Of a stretch of DNA of 64,000 nt, positions 28,521 to 37,130 are shown piece after piece. Origin of the DNA: Brevundimonas diminuta (GTDB lineage Bacteria; Pseudomonadota; Alphaproteobacteria; Caulobacterales; Caulobacteraceae); the NCBI RefSeq assembly GCF_022654015.1, contig NZ_CP073063.1, forward strand, positions 930,001 through 994,000, in the 5' to 3' direction. Every line of letters begins with the position of its first letter. Position 1 is the stretch's first letter. A program made the position numbers and the translations under genes. The notes under the pieces are model-generated. The model ran no database searches, had not been told where the DNA came from, and worked only from the letters and a program-made list of their open reading frames with translations.

Positions 28521-29516
28521 ATGGCTGAGCATGAAGTGTCAACTCCGCAGACGCGTTCACGCCTGCACAAACGCCTGTTATCTGGCTTCGGTCTGGCCCT
28601 GGCGATCGCGCTAAGCGCATTCCTTCTTTTGTCAGCATCAAAGTCAGGCTCGATCTGGTTCGCCAGTATTTGGTTCTTGGCCTTGCTTCCCGCGGTCCTG
28701 TGCGCACTGATCTGTTACATCGGCGATCCAGATCGCACACGGACGACCGCCTTCTACTGGCTTGTGCCCTTCGTGCTGGGGATCATCGTTTGTCTTGCTT
28801 CCTATTTTATCCTGAAGGAAGGCGTCATCTGCATCGTCATGCTGTCGCCCGTCTGGCTCGTCAGCGGCTGGGCGGGGGCCTTCATCATGCGCTCCCAGCG
28901 CCATCGCAATGGCAAGACGCTGCAATCCAGCTTTCTGATCGTTCCCTTGGCGGCGGCCATGGTGGAGGCGCAGCTTCCGACGCCGCATGAGGCTGTCGCC
29001 GTCAGCCGCACGGTTATCGTGCGCGCCGCGCCTGAGGACATCTGGCCCTACGCCGTCGCCAGCCATGACATTCGAGCAGACGAGGGACGCTGGACCATCA
29101 GCCACGACTTGATCGGCATCCCAAGACCGACGGAATCCCGCGTTGTCGGCTCTGGCGTCGGGGCGGTGAGAACGGCCTATTGGGGCGATCACATCAACTT
29201 CGAAGAGCGGATTGTCACCTGGACGACGGGCCGCAAGCTGGGCTGGGACTTCAACTTCACCAACAGCTCTGTTCAGGATTACACCGACAAACACATTTCT
29301 CCCGACGGTGAGTTTCTGACGATCGAATCCGGCGACTACGTCCTGCGCCCCATTTCTGCTACTCAGACCACATTAACCCTCACCACGCGCTATGTCGCTA
29401 AGACGCATGTGAACCCCTACGCCAGACTATGGGGAGAACTGATGATGGGCGACATCCACGACAATGTGCTCAGCATCATTAAGGCAAGAGCGGAGCGCGA
29501 TGCGGCCCTAGGTTAG
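28521..29516 (+). CDS. Membrane protein with C-terminal SRPBCC (START-like) domain
   Basis: 331 residues. The first ~145 residues contain four or five hydrophobic helices (LLSGFGLALAIALSAFLLL, IWFLALLPAVLCALICYIG, WLVPFVLGIIVCLASYFIL, VICIVMLSPVWLVSGWAG). Residues ~160-325 match a polyketide-cyclase/SRPBCC pattern (SRTVIVRAAPEDIWPYAVAS, later VTWTTGRKLGWDF). SRPBCC domains bind hydrophobic ligands in a deep cavity. A membrane-anchored lipid or hydrophobic-compound binding role is inferred. It probably forms an operon with the MarR-type regulator. GGAG at 28511 sets the ATG. Confidence 0.7.
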   Translation: MAEHEVSTPQTRSRLHKRLLSGFGLALAIALSAFLLLSASKSGSIWFASIWFLALLPAVLCALICYIGDPDRTRTTAFYWLVPFVLGIIVCLASYFILKEGVICIVMLSPVWLVSGWAGAFIMRSQRHRNGKTLQSSFLIVPLAAAMVEAQLPTPHEAVAVSRTVIVRAAPEDIWPYAVASHDIRADEGRWTISHDLIGIPRPTESRVVGSGVGAVRTAYWGDHINFEERIVTWTTGRKLGWDFNFTNSSVQDYTDKHISPDGEFLTIESGDYVLRPISATQTTLTLTTRYVAKTHVNPYARLWGELMMGDIHDNVLSIIKARAERDAALG

Positions 29517-29547
29517 AGCGAGACGGCGTGGCGGTTTTTGAGCCGAC

Positions 29548-29877
29548 CTACCCCTGCACCTTTTCCGTAATGAAGTGACGCCCCTGCCTGTCCTCGATCT
29601 CGACCACCCACAGGTCCGGGTCGTACCCGCGCTGCCTCGCGATATAGGCGTCCAGTTCGCTTTCGCTGTCGGACGTCACCGGCTGGATCCACAGGCGGTC
29701 GCCGTCGGTTCCGAAGGCTTCGGTGAACAGGCGGGCGGTGCGGGTGGAGGTGTCGTAGGCCTTGACGATGACCGAGCCGGCGCGGGCGTCGCCCTTTTTG
29801 ACCACGGTCGCATAGGCGCCCTCGATCTGGGCGCGGCGGATCAGGGCGCTGACCCACAGGTCGCTGGAAAGAAGCAA
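29548..29877 (-). CDS. DUF1491 family protein
   Basis: 109 residues, soluble. The pattern LWVSALIRRAQIEGAYATVVKKGDARAGSVIVK with a C-terminal YDPDLWVVEIEDRQGRHF is characteristic of DUF1491, a small alphaproteobacterial family of unknown function. It is convergent with the SRPBCC gene and divergent from the next gene. Confidence 0.75.
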   Translation of the reverse strand: MLLSSDLWVSALIRRAQIEGAYATVVKKGDARAGSVIVKAYDTSTRTARLFTEAFGTDGDRLWIQPVTSDSESELDAYIARQRGYDPDLWVVEIEDRQGRHFITEKVQG

Positions 29878-29932
29878 TTCGCTAACCCTGCTCGAACACG
29901 GAACCCCAACCCTGGCGCGCTAGGGTCGGGGC

Positions 29933-30793
29933 ATGAGGATAGGCCTTTCCCCCCGGCAAGCCAGAGGTTTCGCGTCGGCCGTGCTGATCGCCGCGACGCC
30001 TGTCGCCGCCTTCGCCGCGCCGCAGGACCGCTTCTATGAGCGCAGCTTCGTGCTGGCCGCCAACGACCGCTGCGGCCTGTTCGAGCCGCAGCTGACCGCC
30101 GCCCTGACGGCCGCCGCCTATCAGGCGCGGGGCGCGGCCCTGCGCGCGGGATCCAGCGACCGGCAGCTGGCCGAGACGGCCCAGCGGGCGCGGGCGCGGG
30201 CGAACACGACGCCGTGCGGCTCGACCGATCTGAAGACGGTTCAGGGCCGGGTCCAGACCGCCTTTTCCGGCTGGTCGCGCACGACGCGGATGGAGTTTCC
30301 CGGCGATCGCCGGAAGTGGAGCGCCGACCGCGCCGCCTATGCGCGCCCGACCTGGCGGTTGATGCAGGCGACCGTGACCGGCGCCTCGCCCGTGCGCTTC
30401 GGCGTGGTGGGCGGCATGGACCGGCCGGATCAACTGGCCGCCGTGGTGTCCTGGCAGGGACGCTCGCGCCCGACCGGGGTGCGGGTGGTGATGCGCGACC
30501 ATACGGTGGCGCCGCGTCCGTGGCTGTCGCACGACCTGCCGCCCGCCGCGCAACGCCGCGCCTTCTGGGCCGCCGGCGTGACCAGCGCCGACACGATGCT
30601 GCTGCCCGAAGGCCGCCCGGCCGGTCAGGCCTGGCTGTTCCCCGCCGCCGCCGCCGACGCCCTGTCGGCCCTGGACCCGCGCGAGGTCTTCACCGTCGAG
30701 TTCCTGTTCCGCGACGGCAGCATCGCCCGCTCGACCTTCGAGGCGGGGGATTTCGCGGCGGGTAGGGCCTTCCTGGCGATGGGGCAGGTTTAG
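29933..30793 (+). CDS. Secreted conserved hypothetical protein
   Basis: 286 residues with a signal peptide (FASAVLIAATPVAAFA/APQDRF). Two Cys residues (NDRCGLFEP and TTPCGSTD) could form a disulfide. The C-terminal half (TFEAGDFAAGRAFLAMGQV) reads as beta-rich. No catalytic motif or known family is recognised. It overlaps the convergent downstream gene by 4 bp. Confidence 0.65.
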   Translation: MRIGLSPRQARGFASAVLIAATPVAAFAAPQDRFYERSFVLAANDRCGLFEPQLTAALTAAAYQARGAALRAGSSDRQLAETAQRARARANTTPCGSTDLKTVQGRVQTAFSGWSRTTRMEFPGDRRKWSADRAAYARPTWRLMQATVTGASPVRFGVVGGMDRPDQLAAVVSWQGRSRPTGVRVVMRDHTVAPRPWLSHDLPPAAQRRAFWAAGVTSADTMLLPEGRPAGQAWLFPAAAADALSALDPREVFTVEFLFRDGSIARSTFEAGDFAAGRAFLAMGQV

Positions 30794-31053
30794 GGGGCGC
30801 GACGCTTCGGATCGGCTTCGCTGGACGTATCCGGTTTCGCAGTCTTCAGCCGGCCACGCAGGGTAAGGGCTAGGCCGAACAGCGCCAGCACCAGCCCGAG
30901 CGTGACGAGGCCGAGGCTGATTTCCTGCGGCCACCGCGCCCAACCGAACAGCGTCGCGGCCGATCCGCTCAGGCTCGGCGCCGTCGTTAGCAGCAGGCCA
31001 ATCAGCCCCACGGTCAGGCCGAGCGGCATGGCAAACTTCAGCTTGGTGCGCAT
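30790..31053 (-). CDS. Small two-helix membrane protein, unknown
   Basis: 87 residues with two membrane helices (~8-27 LKFAMPLGLTVGLIGLLLTT and ~46-66 EISLGLVTLGLVLALFGLAL) and a basic C-terminal tail. No family recognised. It lies 79 bp upstream of the divJ-like stop on the same strand. Confidence 0.55.
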   Translation of the reverse strand: MRTKLKFAMPLGLTVGLIGLLLTTAPSLSGSAATLFGWARWPQEISLGLVTLGLVLALFGLALTLRGRLKTAKPDTSSEADPKRRAP

Positions 31054-31132
31054 ATCAGGGCCTCAAGACGCGATGGCGTTCTGCATAGACTGCTAGAGAC
31101 ACGCGCGCGCTCTCACAACCCAAAGCTAATGA

Positions 31133-32830
31133 TCAAGCCTCAACCGTCTCAGGCGGCGCCTCGTTCGACTGCGGATCCAGCGATCCCGCCGCCACCATCA
31201 CTGGCAACCGGATCATCACCGCCGCGCCTTCGCCCAGGGTGCTGTCGATGGTCATGCGGCCGCCGTGCAGTTCGGTCAGGCTGCGGACCAGAGACAGGCC
31301 CAGGCCGGTGCCTTGCGCCTTCTGATCGGCGCAGCCGGCCTGTTCGAAGGGGCGGCCCAGGCGTTGCAGGTCCTGCGGCGCGATGCCGACGCCGGTGTCG
31401 GACACGGCCAGATCCAGGTCCGGCCCGTCGGCGTCCAGGGTGATGGTGACCGAGCCGCCGGCCGGGGTGAACTTGACCGCATTGGACAGCAGGTTCAGCG
31501 CCATCTGCTTCAGGGCGCGGGCGTCGGCGCGGACCTTGATGGGCTCGGACGGCAGGACGGCGGCCAGATCCACCCCCTTGTCGTCGGCCTGGAGCCGGAC
31601 CAGGGCGACGGCGGCGGACACGGCGTCGCGGGCGTCGAACGTCTCCATCGCCAGCTGGTAGCGTTCGGCCTCGATCTTGGACAGGTCCAGCACATCGTTG
31701 ATCAGGTCCAGCAGATGGCCGCCCGCCTGATGGATGGCGTCGGCGTAGCCGGCGTAGCGCTCGGGCAGGGGGCCGAACAGCTTCTGGCGCATGATGTCAG
31801 CGAAGCCGAGCACTGCATTCAGAGGGGTGCGCAGTTCGTGGCTCATATTGGCCAGGAAACGGGTCTTGCCGGCCGACTGGGCTTCGGCCTCGACGCGGGC
31901 GGTCTCCAGCCGCAGCTCGCGGGCGAACTGGGCCGTGCCGTCGAACGCCTGGGCGATCAGGCGCGGGCGGTCCGTCTCGTGCTGGAACGGGCCCAGGATC
32001 ATGACGACGCGGCGGTCCAGGGCGATGCGCGGGGTGAACTGGACCTCGACCGACTGGCCCGACAGGGCGCGGGCCAGGGCCGCGGACACGGCCGGGCGAT
32101 CCGGCGCATGAACGGCCGAGATCAGGCCCTGCTCGGTCAGCGCCAGCACCGACAGGGCGGGCGGCGGCGTGCCCCAGGTGGCGACGGCGCGGCCCGACGG
32201 ATCGAGCAGCAGGGTCAGGGCCGGCTGATCCTCCAGCAGGGCGGCGATGCGGGCCGCCTCATCCTCGGCCTCGCTCAGGCGACGCTGGCGCGCGCTCCAG
32301 GTCAGGCGCATGGCGGCGATGATCGCGCCCATGGCCAGCAGGCCCGAGACGGCGGCCAACAAGGGGGCTTGGGCCTCCGCCCCGTTCAGCCAGGTCGAGA
32401 TCAGCCCCGCCAGCAGCGGCAGGGCCACCGCAAAGGCGCCCATCCGGGTCAGGCGGTCGGCGCCGACGCGGGCATGATCGAGGGCGATCCCAGCCGCCAG
32501 AGGCGTCAGGATCAGGCCGGGCAGGGCGCCGGTCACGCCGCCGGTCAGGCCGGCCGAGGCGGTGGCGGCCAGGATCCAGCCGCCCATGACGGCCAGCCTC
32601 AGCCCCACGCTGTCGCGCACCATCAGCACGACGCCGAACACGCCGGGGAAGGCCATCAGCAGCAGGGCGGCCAGAGGCGCGTCCTTCAGCCCGTCCATCA
32701 TCTGGGCCGCCAGCGCCGTCAGAGCGACCGCTACCGCCCAGATCGCGTGCCACAAGGCGACCAGCGGGGCGCCCAACGCCGCGTCGTGCGTCGGGTCGTC
32801 CTCGAATCTGGCGTGGGCGTCGGGTTTCAA
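31133..32830 (-). CDS. divJ: Cell-cycle sensor histidine kinase, DivJ-like
   Basis: 565 residues (C. crescentus DivJ is of similar size). Five or six membrane helices occupy ~25-185, a divergent PAS-like region follows (~190-310), then HisKA with [21 protein letters not shown] (His331) and HATPase_c with [20 protein letters not shown] and GTGLGLSLVRS. The FGPLPERYAGYADAIHQAGGHLLDLINDVLDLSKIEAERY region is typical of DivJ, which phosphorylates DivK and PleD at the stalked pole. The start is a TTG at 32830, as no in-frame ATG precedes the first helix. It is divergent from sufE, an arrangement also seen near divJ homologues in other alphaproteobacteria (recollection, not checked). Confidence 0.72.
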   Translation of the reverse strand: MKPDAHARFEDDPTHDAALGAPLVALWHAIWAVAVALTALAAQMMDGLKDAPLAALLLMAFPGVFGVVLMVRDSVGLRLAVMGGWILAATASAGLTGGVTGALPGLILTPLAAGIALDHARVGADRLTRMGAFAVALPLLAGLISTWLNGAEAQAPLLAAVSGLLAMGAIIAAMRLTWSARQRRLSEAEDEAARIAALLEDQPALTLLLDPSGRAVATWGTPPPALSVLALTEQGLISAVHAPDRPAVSAALARALSGQSVEVQFTPRIALDRRVVMILGPFQHETDRPRLIAQAFDGTAQFARELRLETARVEAEAQSAGKTRFLANMSHELRTPLNAVLGFADIMRQKLFGPLPERYAGYADAIHQAGGHLLDLINDVLDLSKIEAERYQLAMETFDARDAVSAAVALVRLQADDKGVDLAAVLPSEPIKVRADARALKQMALNLLSNAVKFTPAGGSVTITLDADGPDLDLAVSDTGVGIAPQDLQRLGRPFEQAGCADQKAQGTGLGLSLVRSLTELHGGRMTIDSTLGEGAAVMIRLPVMVAAGSLDPQSNEAPPETVEA

Positions 32831-32994
32831 GAAGGGCGGGCCATGGATTTCGTCTGCGCCCAGACTAGGGCTGCGGCTGAGTCGGTGCGAGGCCGCTCCC
32901 CCCTGAGGCGAACCCCATTGCGGCGTTCACCATGAATATCAGGGGACAAAACGGCCGGTTGTCGTTAACGGCCGCGCGGCCTATCTGGCGGCGC

Positions 32995-33432
32995 ATGACC
33001 AACCGCACGCCGCCGACCGACACCCTGGACCAGACCCTGGCCGAACTGGCCGAGGATTTCGACCTCCTGGGCGATTGGGAGCAGCGGATCGAATACGTCA
33101 TCGAACTGGGCAAGGGGCTGGCCCCGCTGGACGAGGCCGACCGCATCGAGACCAACAAGGTGCCGGGCTGTGCGGCCCAGGTCTGGCTGGCGACGATCCA
33201 GGACGACGGGCGGCTGTGGTTCGCCGCCGACAGCGACAGCGCCCTGTCCAAGGGCAATATCGCCCTGCTGCTGAAACTCTATTCCGGCCGCACGCCTGAC
33301 GAGATCCTCAACTTCGACGCCCGCGCGGCGCTGGATCGGCTGGGCCTGCCCTCGGCCCTGACGCGCCAGCGCGCCAACGGCCTGAACAGCATGGTCGGCC
33401 GCATCCGCGAGGCGGCGCTGGCGGTTCAGTAG
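32995..33432 (+). CDS. sufE: SufE-family cysteine desulfuration protein
   Basis: 145 residues. The core EDFDLLGDWEQRIEYVIELGKGLAPLDEADRIETNKVPGCAAQVWL includes the conserved Cys of VPGCAAQVW, which accepts sulfur from SufS and passes it to the SufBCD scaffold. ATG 32995 is chosen over 32932 because it directly begins the domain. No other suf gene is in the window, so it is encoded apart from the main suf cluster. Confidence 0.93.
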   Translation: MTNRTPPTDTLDQTLAELAEDFDLLGDWEQRIEYVIELGKGLAPLDEADRIETNKVPGCAAQVWLATIQDDGRLWFAADSDSALSKGNIALLLKLYSGRTPDEILNFDARAALDRLGLPSALTRQRANGLNSMVGRIREAALAVQ

Positions 33433-33493
33433 TCGGGGCTTGCAACCGCCGGCCCGGCGACCCACGATCGCAGGGTCGTAACCGGGGGCGCGA

Positions 33494-34162
33494 ATGGACC
33501 TGCTGAAGATCCTGCGCAGTTTCGAGGAGTTTCTCTTCGAGGCGGTCAGCTGGCTCGTCTTCTATCCCCTGACCCTGTGGCGGATCCTGCGCGGGCCGCT
33601 GGCGGCGATGGACTATTCGGACCGCGAGCAGAGCGACAGCGAGGAGCGTCGCTATGACGATGCGCTCAGCCCCCCGCTTTTCCTCTTGGCCACCATCGTC
33701 CTGACCAATCTGCTGTCGATGGCGCTGCATGTACCGCCGCCGCCCGAGGCGACCGACCTCAGCCGGGTGGTCTATGCGTCCCAGCAGAACCTGGTCCTGT
33801 TCCGCTCGCTGGCCTTCAGCCTGATCCCGCTGGTTGCCGCCGTCACCCTGCTGCGCCACGAGAAGAAGCGTATCGCCCGCGAGACCCTGCGCGCGCCCTT
33901 CTATGCGCAATGCTATCTGGCGGCCGTCTGCGTCGCCTTCGTCTCGGTCGGCGGCGCCATCTTCCAGCGGCCCGAACTGCCCAATGCGGTGGGCGCGGCG
34001 ATCATGATCGTCGGCGCGGCCTGGTTCCTCTTCGTGCAGTCCCCCTGGTTCGCCCGGCGGCTGAACGTGTCAAAGGCGCGCGGCGCGGTCATCGCCGTCC
34101 TGGCTCTGATCCGGGCGCTGATCTACCTCGTGGCCATCCTGATCCCCATCGCCCTGATCTGA
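33494..34162 (+). CDS. Conserved membrane protein, unknown
   Basis: 222 residues, five or six hydrophobic segments (AVSWLVFYPLTLWRIL, PPLFLLATIVLTNLLSMAL, SLAFSLIPLVAAVTLL, FYAQCYLAAVCVAFVSVGG, AAIMIVGAAWFLFV, IRALIYLVAILIPIALI). An acidic cytoplasmic loop (DYSDREQSDSEERRYDD) precedes the second helix. It resembles Yip1-like or permease-type proteins of unknown role. It is 61 bp behind sufE, possibly cotranscribed. Confidence 0.65.
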   Translation: MDLLKILRSFEEFLFEAVSWLVFYPLTLWRILRGPLAAMDYSDREQSDSEERRYDDALSPPLFLLATIVLTNLLSMALHVPPPPEATDLSRVVYASQQNLVLFRSLAFSLIPLVAAVTLLRHEKKRIARETLRAPFYAQCYLAAVCVAFVSVGGAIFQRPELPNAVGAAIMIVGAAWFLFVQSPWFARRLNVSKARGAVIAVLALIRALIYLVAILIPIALI

Positions 34163-34597
34163 GCGGGAGAAAACTGGGTGCAATGAGAGCGCTTTTTCGT
34201 CGGTGTGGCGAGAAGTCCAAGCGAAGGGCGGCGCCATGGCCATTTTGGATTTTTACCTTGTTGTGGACTTTTGAGCCGTAAGGTGCGCGCTCAGTTTAGG
34301 AAGCCCGAGGGGCGAGCAGAATTCCGGCTGCGCCGATTGCGATGGCGACACCACGGCCCCCCAACGCACGAGGGATCGCTGAGAAGGCGTGTAGGCCATC
34401 AGGTCTCTACACTCTTCGAAATACTTTCGCAGCTGCCCTGTTCGAGTTCTCTCTATCTGCGCACACGAGTCGCTTCCGAGCGCACCGCGAAGGCGTTAAG
34501 GGCGAACGTCCGTCTGGGGCGCCAGCCTTGCCGGCCGTGATCTCCCCATTTCAGAACCGCGACTATCGCGTCGTGCAACGACATTCTGCCAGCAAAT
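34163..34597. other. Non-coding gap, less GC-rich
   Basis: No frame here has the codon pattern of this genome. A short minus-strand stretch around 34310-34375 reads as a hydrophobic tail (GRGVAIAIGAAGILLAP) but is closed by an in-frame stop shortly upstream, so at most a gene fragment. The sequence is visibly richer in A+T than the flanks, and this continues through the next gene. Confidence 0.5.
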
Positions 34598-35593
34598 TTA
34601 ACGTGACTCGGCTTCAATCCTTCGGGCTAGCCCGCGCGCAATAAGGCGATTGTCCCCGGTGCCCTTGAAGTTCCGTTGGCGCGTTCCATAAAGCGCCTCC
34701 AGAAAGGTGCGGTCCCAGCGAGTTAACGTTTCTTCCTGAGGGACACCTTGTTCAAACAGGGTCAAAATAGATGGCACTGATGGGGTCGCCGAGGGACTGA
34801 TCTGAGCCAATGCAATCATTGCCACATAGTCCGACAGTTGCAAGAAGCTAACCTGTTCGAATGCCACGGCATCAATGACAATTACGAGCGACTGCATGTG
34901 ATCTAGGCTGTCGTCATACAGCCTAGAGGCCGAGACGATCTGGCCATAAGCGCCCAAGTCGACGGGTGCTCTAATGATGCCATCAGTAGCGGCAACTGAG
35001 AACGGCTGTTGCCCCCTTTGGCGGACAAGCGCATCGCCGGTGTTAGGGTCGACAGGTATGCTGACATGCCACCACCTCACGGGGCGATCGGACTGTTCAA
35101 ACTCACGAAGCGCAGCGCGGCCGCGGTGACTGCTCTCCACCCCCGCGTCGAAATCAAGTGGACGCGCGCGAACGAGCGCTTGCGCTGTCCGGTCTGCGTC
35201 ATCAGTGGAAACGATCAGTATGTTCGGGTTGCAACCGGGTCCTGATGTCCTGATGCCGACATGGTTAGCCCAATCGAGAACTCGGTCGACCATGAAGCCG
35301 GCTGGCTCGGCCGCCATTCCAATCGAACCGACGCAGATCGACCGCGACCAGACAGCCATTTTGCGTCCAGAGGGGGGCGCGCCGATAGTGGAGACGAACG
35401 CCTCCGCTTGTTCGACTGTCCGTTTTCCAGTGACGTTCAGGTCCTCGAGTTGGGTTATCAGAGGATGTGGCTGACCAGGGTTCACCTGGGCGTCCACCTC
35501 GTTGGCGATTCCGAGAACGAAAAGCAAACAAAGGCGAACCATGAGGCAGGTCTTCACCGGGCTTCTCCGTGCTGAAGCCAAAGCATAACTCAT
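34598..35593 (-). CDS. Secreted orphan protein, unknown, atypical composition
   Basis: 331 residues from ATG 35593, or about 314 from ATG 35542, which gives the tidier signal peptide MVRLCLLFVLGIANEVDA. Repeated GC-poor codons and mixed use of rare codons set it apart from neighbours. The body has FMVDRVLDWANHVGIRTSGPGCNPNILIVSTD followed by a mixed alpha/beta pattern and a C-terminal EETLTRWDRTFLEALYGTRQRNF. Similar secreted hypotheticals seem to occur in Sphingomonadales and Caulobacterales, but I recognise no domain. No operon partners. Confidence 0.6.
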   Translation of the reverse strand: MSYALASARRSPVKTCLMVRLCLLFVLGIANEVDAQVNPGQPHPLITQLEDLNVTGKRTVEQAEAFVSTIGAPPSGRKMAVWSRSICVGSIGMAAEPAGFMVDRVLDWANHVGIRTSGPGCNPNILIVSTDDADRTAQALVRARPLDFDAGVESSHRGRAALREFEQSDRPVRWWHVSIPVDPNTGDALVRQRGQQPFSVAATDGIIRAPVDLGAYGQIVSASRLYDDSLDHMQSLVIVIDAVAFEQVSFLQLSDYVAMIALAQISPSATPSVPSILTLFEQGVPQEETLTRWDRTFLEALYGTRQRNFKGTGDNRLIARGLARRIEAESR

Positions 35594-35813
35594 TATTTCA
35601 TGCCTGCCACCCTAGAGTGCGGGCCTTTGTCCGCATCATCACCGGTGTCCTTTGCTCAGCTGACTGGCTGGTATCGGTACGAACCAAATATCGGCTTCAC
35701 TCGAAGCCGTCGTCCAATTTGAAATCTATGGGTAAATGCGACCATTCCGCTTTCCACCGACAGCTGCGCCGCGTCCGGATCGTGCATCAGAAGTTCAGTG
35801 CAATCTGTGCACT
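35594..35813. other. Less GC-rich gap, no gene seen
   Basis: 220 bp upstream of the orphan secreted gene and downstream of the DUF6456 gene. No frame looks coding; it should hold the orphan gene's promoter, but no clear -35/-10 pair was found. Confidence 0.4.
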
Positions 35814-36536
35814 TCACCCGATCCCATAGTGATCCGCCAGGGCCTGCAGCGCCTGTTTCAGGACGGTCTTGCCCTGGCGGCGGCGTAGGCCGAGGCCCGT
35901 TTCGGCCAGTTGCAGGCTGTCGCCGTGGATGCAGATGCGGGTCAGGATGGGGCGAAGGCGCGGGCCGACGGCGGTCAGCGCCTGTTCGACGCGGCGGGCG
36001 GCGGACAGGGCGCGGTCGGTCGGCTCCATTCGCGCGGCGGTTCCCGAGCCGGCGGTCGGCAGGGCGTCCCAGCGCATGGTGACCGACGCGCCCTTCGTCG
36101 CCTGTTCCGCCTCGCGTCGCAGCCGTTCGCCGGCGGCGGCCTCGGCCGGGGTCAGCCAGGGGCGGCCGGACGCATCCTTGCGCCGCGCCAGCCAGGCGAT
36201 CGGGCTTTCGCTCAGATTGGCCCGCGCCCGGACCATGCGGCCGTCCGCCTGCATCAGGTCGCGCTCGCCCGCCAAGAAGCCGGGACGACCAGGGGCGGGG
36301 GCAGGGGCGGGGGACGGCGTCGGGTCCGGCTGGGCGCGTCCCGACCAGCCGCCGCCGGGGCGCACGCGCAGGCCGGGCTGATCGATCAGGGCGCGAAACT
36401 CGGTCTCGGTCAGGGTCAGGCTGATGCGGCTGCGGCGATCGGGCGACAGGCGCAAGGCATAGGCGCCGCCCTCGGCCGACAGCCAGGCGCCGGGCTTGGC
36501 CATCAGATCGCGCGCGCGTTCCAGAAGCCGGCTCAT
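35814..36536 (-). CDS. DUF6456 domain protein
   Basis: 240 residues from ATG 36536, which overlaps the upstream stop (ATGA). An N-terminal part (RLLERARDLMAKPGAWLSAEGGAYAL) is joined by a Pro/Ala linker (PTPSPAPAPAPGRPG) to a C-terminal domain (~100-238) with SPIAWLARRKDASGRPWLTPAEAAAGERLR and a basic end GLGLRRRQGKTVLKQALQAL. That domain matches DUF6456, found in alphaproteobacteria beside a small DnaA-domain-IV-like gene. The ERLRRE/RRVEQAL pattern and basic C-terminus suggest nucleic-acid or protein binding. Function unknown. Confidence 0.75.
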   Translation of the reverse strand: MSRLLERARDLMAKPGAWLSAEGGAYALRLSPDRRSRISLTLTETEFRALIDQPGLRVRPGGGWSGRAQPDPTPSPAPAPAPGRPGFLAGERDLMQADGRMVRARANLSESPIAWLARRKDASGRPWLTPAEAAAGERLRREAEQATKGASVTMRWDALPTAGSGTAARMEPTDRALSAARRVEQALTAVGPRLRPILTRICIHGDSLQLAETGLGLRRRQGKTVLKQALQALADHYGIG

Positions 36537-36907
36537 TGCGGCAGCTCCAGGCGGGGCGACTGATACAGGCCCTGGATGCACCCTTCGAGGTCGTTCATCA
36601 GGTCGTCGATGCTGCGCCGTTCGCGCTCGTCCTCGACCCAGCGGCAGGCGGCGCCGACGCTGGCGCGATTGACGCCGAAGACGTGGCCGACCCGCTCCAA
36701 CGTCCAGCCATAGGCGACGTGGGACAGATACATGGCCAGCCAGCGCGGGCGGGCCGCGCGCGGGTTCATCCGGCCCCGGCCGGTCATCTGCGACGGATGG
36801 GCGCCGGTGCGCGCCGCGATCAGATGAATGGCCAGCCCGGCCTTGACCTGATCCTCCTCGGTGACCGGCACCCTGTAGTCCTCCAGCACGAAACGTCTCC
36901 CTCTCAC
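36533..36907 (-). CDS. DnaA domain IV-like helix-turn-helix protein
   Basis: 124 residues. Residues ~20-100 match the C-terminal DNA-binding domain of DnaA (IHLIAARTGAHPSQMTGRGRMNPRAARPRWLAMYLSHVAYGWTLERVGHVFGVNRASVGAACRWVEDERE): a helix-turn-helix plus the region that in DnaA contacts the DnaA box. There is no AAA+ ATPase domain. GTG 36907 is the start, with another GTG six codons later. It is the first gene of a coupled pair with the DUF6456 gene and is divergent from ctrA across 395 bp. A role in reading DnaA-box-like sites is inference. Confidence 0.8.
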   Translation of the reverse strand: MRGRRFVLEDYRVPVTEEDQVKAGLAIHLIAARTGAHPSQMTGRGRMNPRAARPRWLAMYLSHVAYGWTLERVGHVFGVNRASVGAACRWVEDERERRSIDDLMNDLEGCIQGLYQSPRLELPQ

Positions 36908-37027
36908 GAACTCTCGACGCCGGCATCATAGGCGGCCGCGACGTCGCGATAGGAATATCGTCCTACTATGCGCCAAAATCGGTCGTGGCGGCTTAACCGC
37001 CTTGCGGTTGCGTGTGGGACGTTGTGC

Positions 37028-37118
37028 TTGGTGAGTGGTGAGTGGGCGTTCGCATGCGCTCTTTCGGCGTCGCCCAATCACGAGTCTCGCATCACCACTC
37101 ACCCGCCAAGCCGACCAA
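37028..37118. repeat. REP-like extragenic palindrome upstream of ctrA
   Basis: Left arm starting CTTGGTGAGTGGTGAGTG and right arm near 37092-37113 (ATCACCACTCACCCGCC then AAG) are inverted, with a G/C-rich centre. The right arm ends 20 bp before a TTAATAAATTT stretch in the ctrA promoter region. It probably limits how far upstream the ctrA promoter extends. Confidence 0.5.
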
Positions 37119-37130
37119 CATGGTTAATAA

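Noticed and set aside
34205..34644. Short overlapping frames of 100-111 codons in the less GC-rich gap
   Set aside because: No ribosome-binding site, domain or codon bias; several frames are open only by chance.
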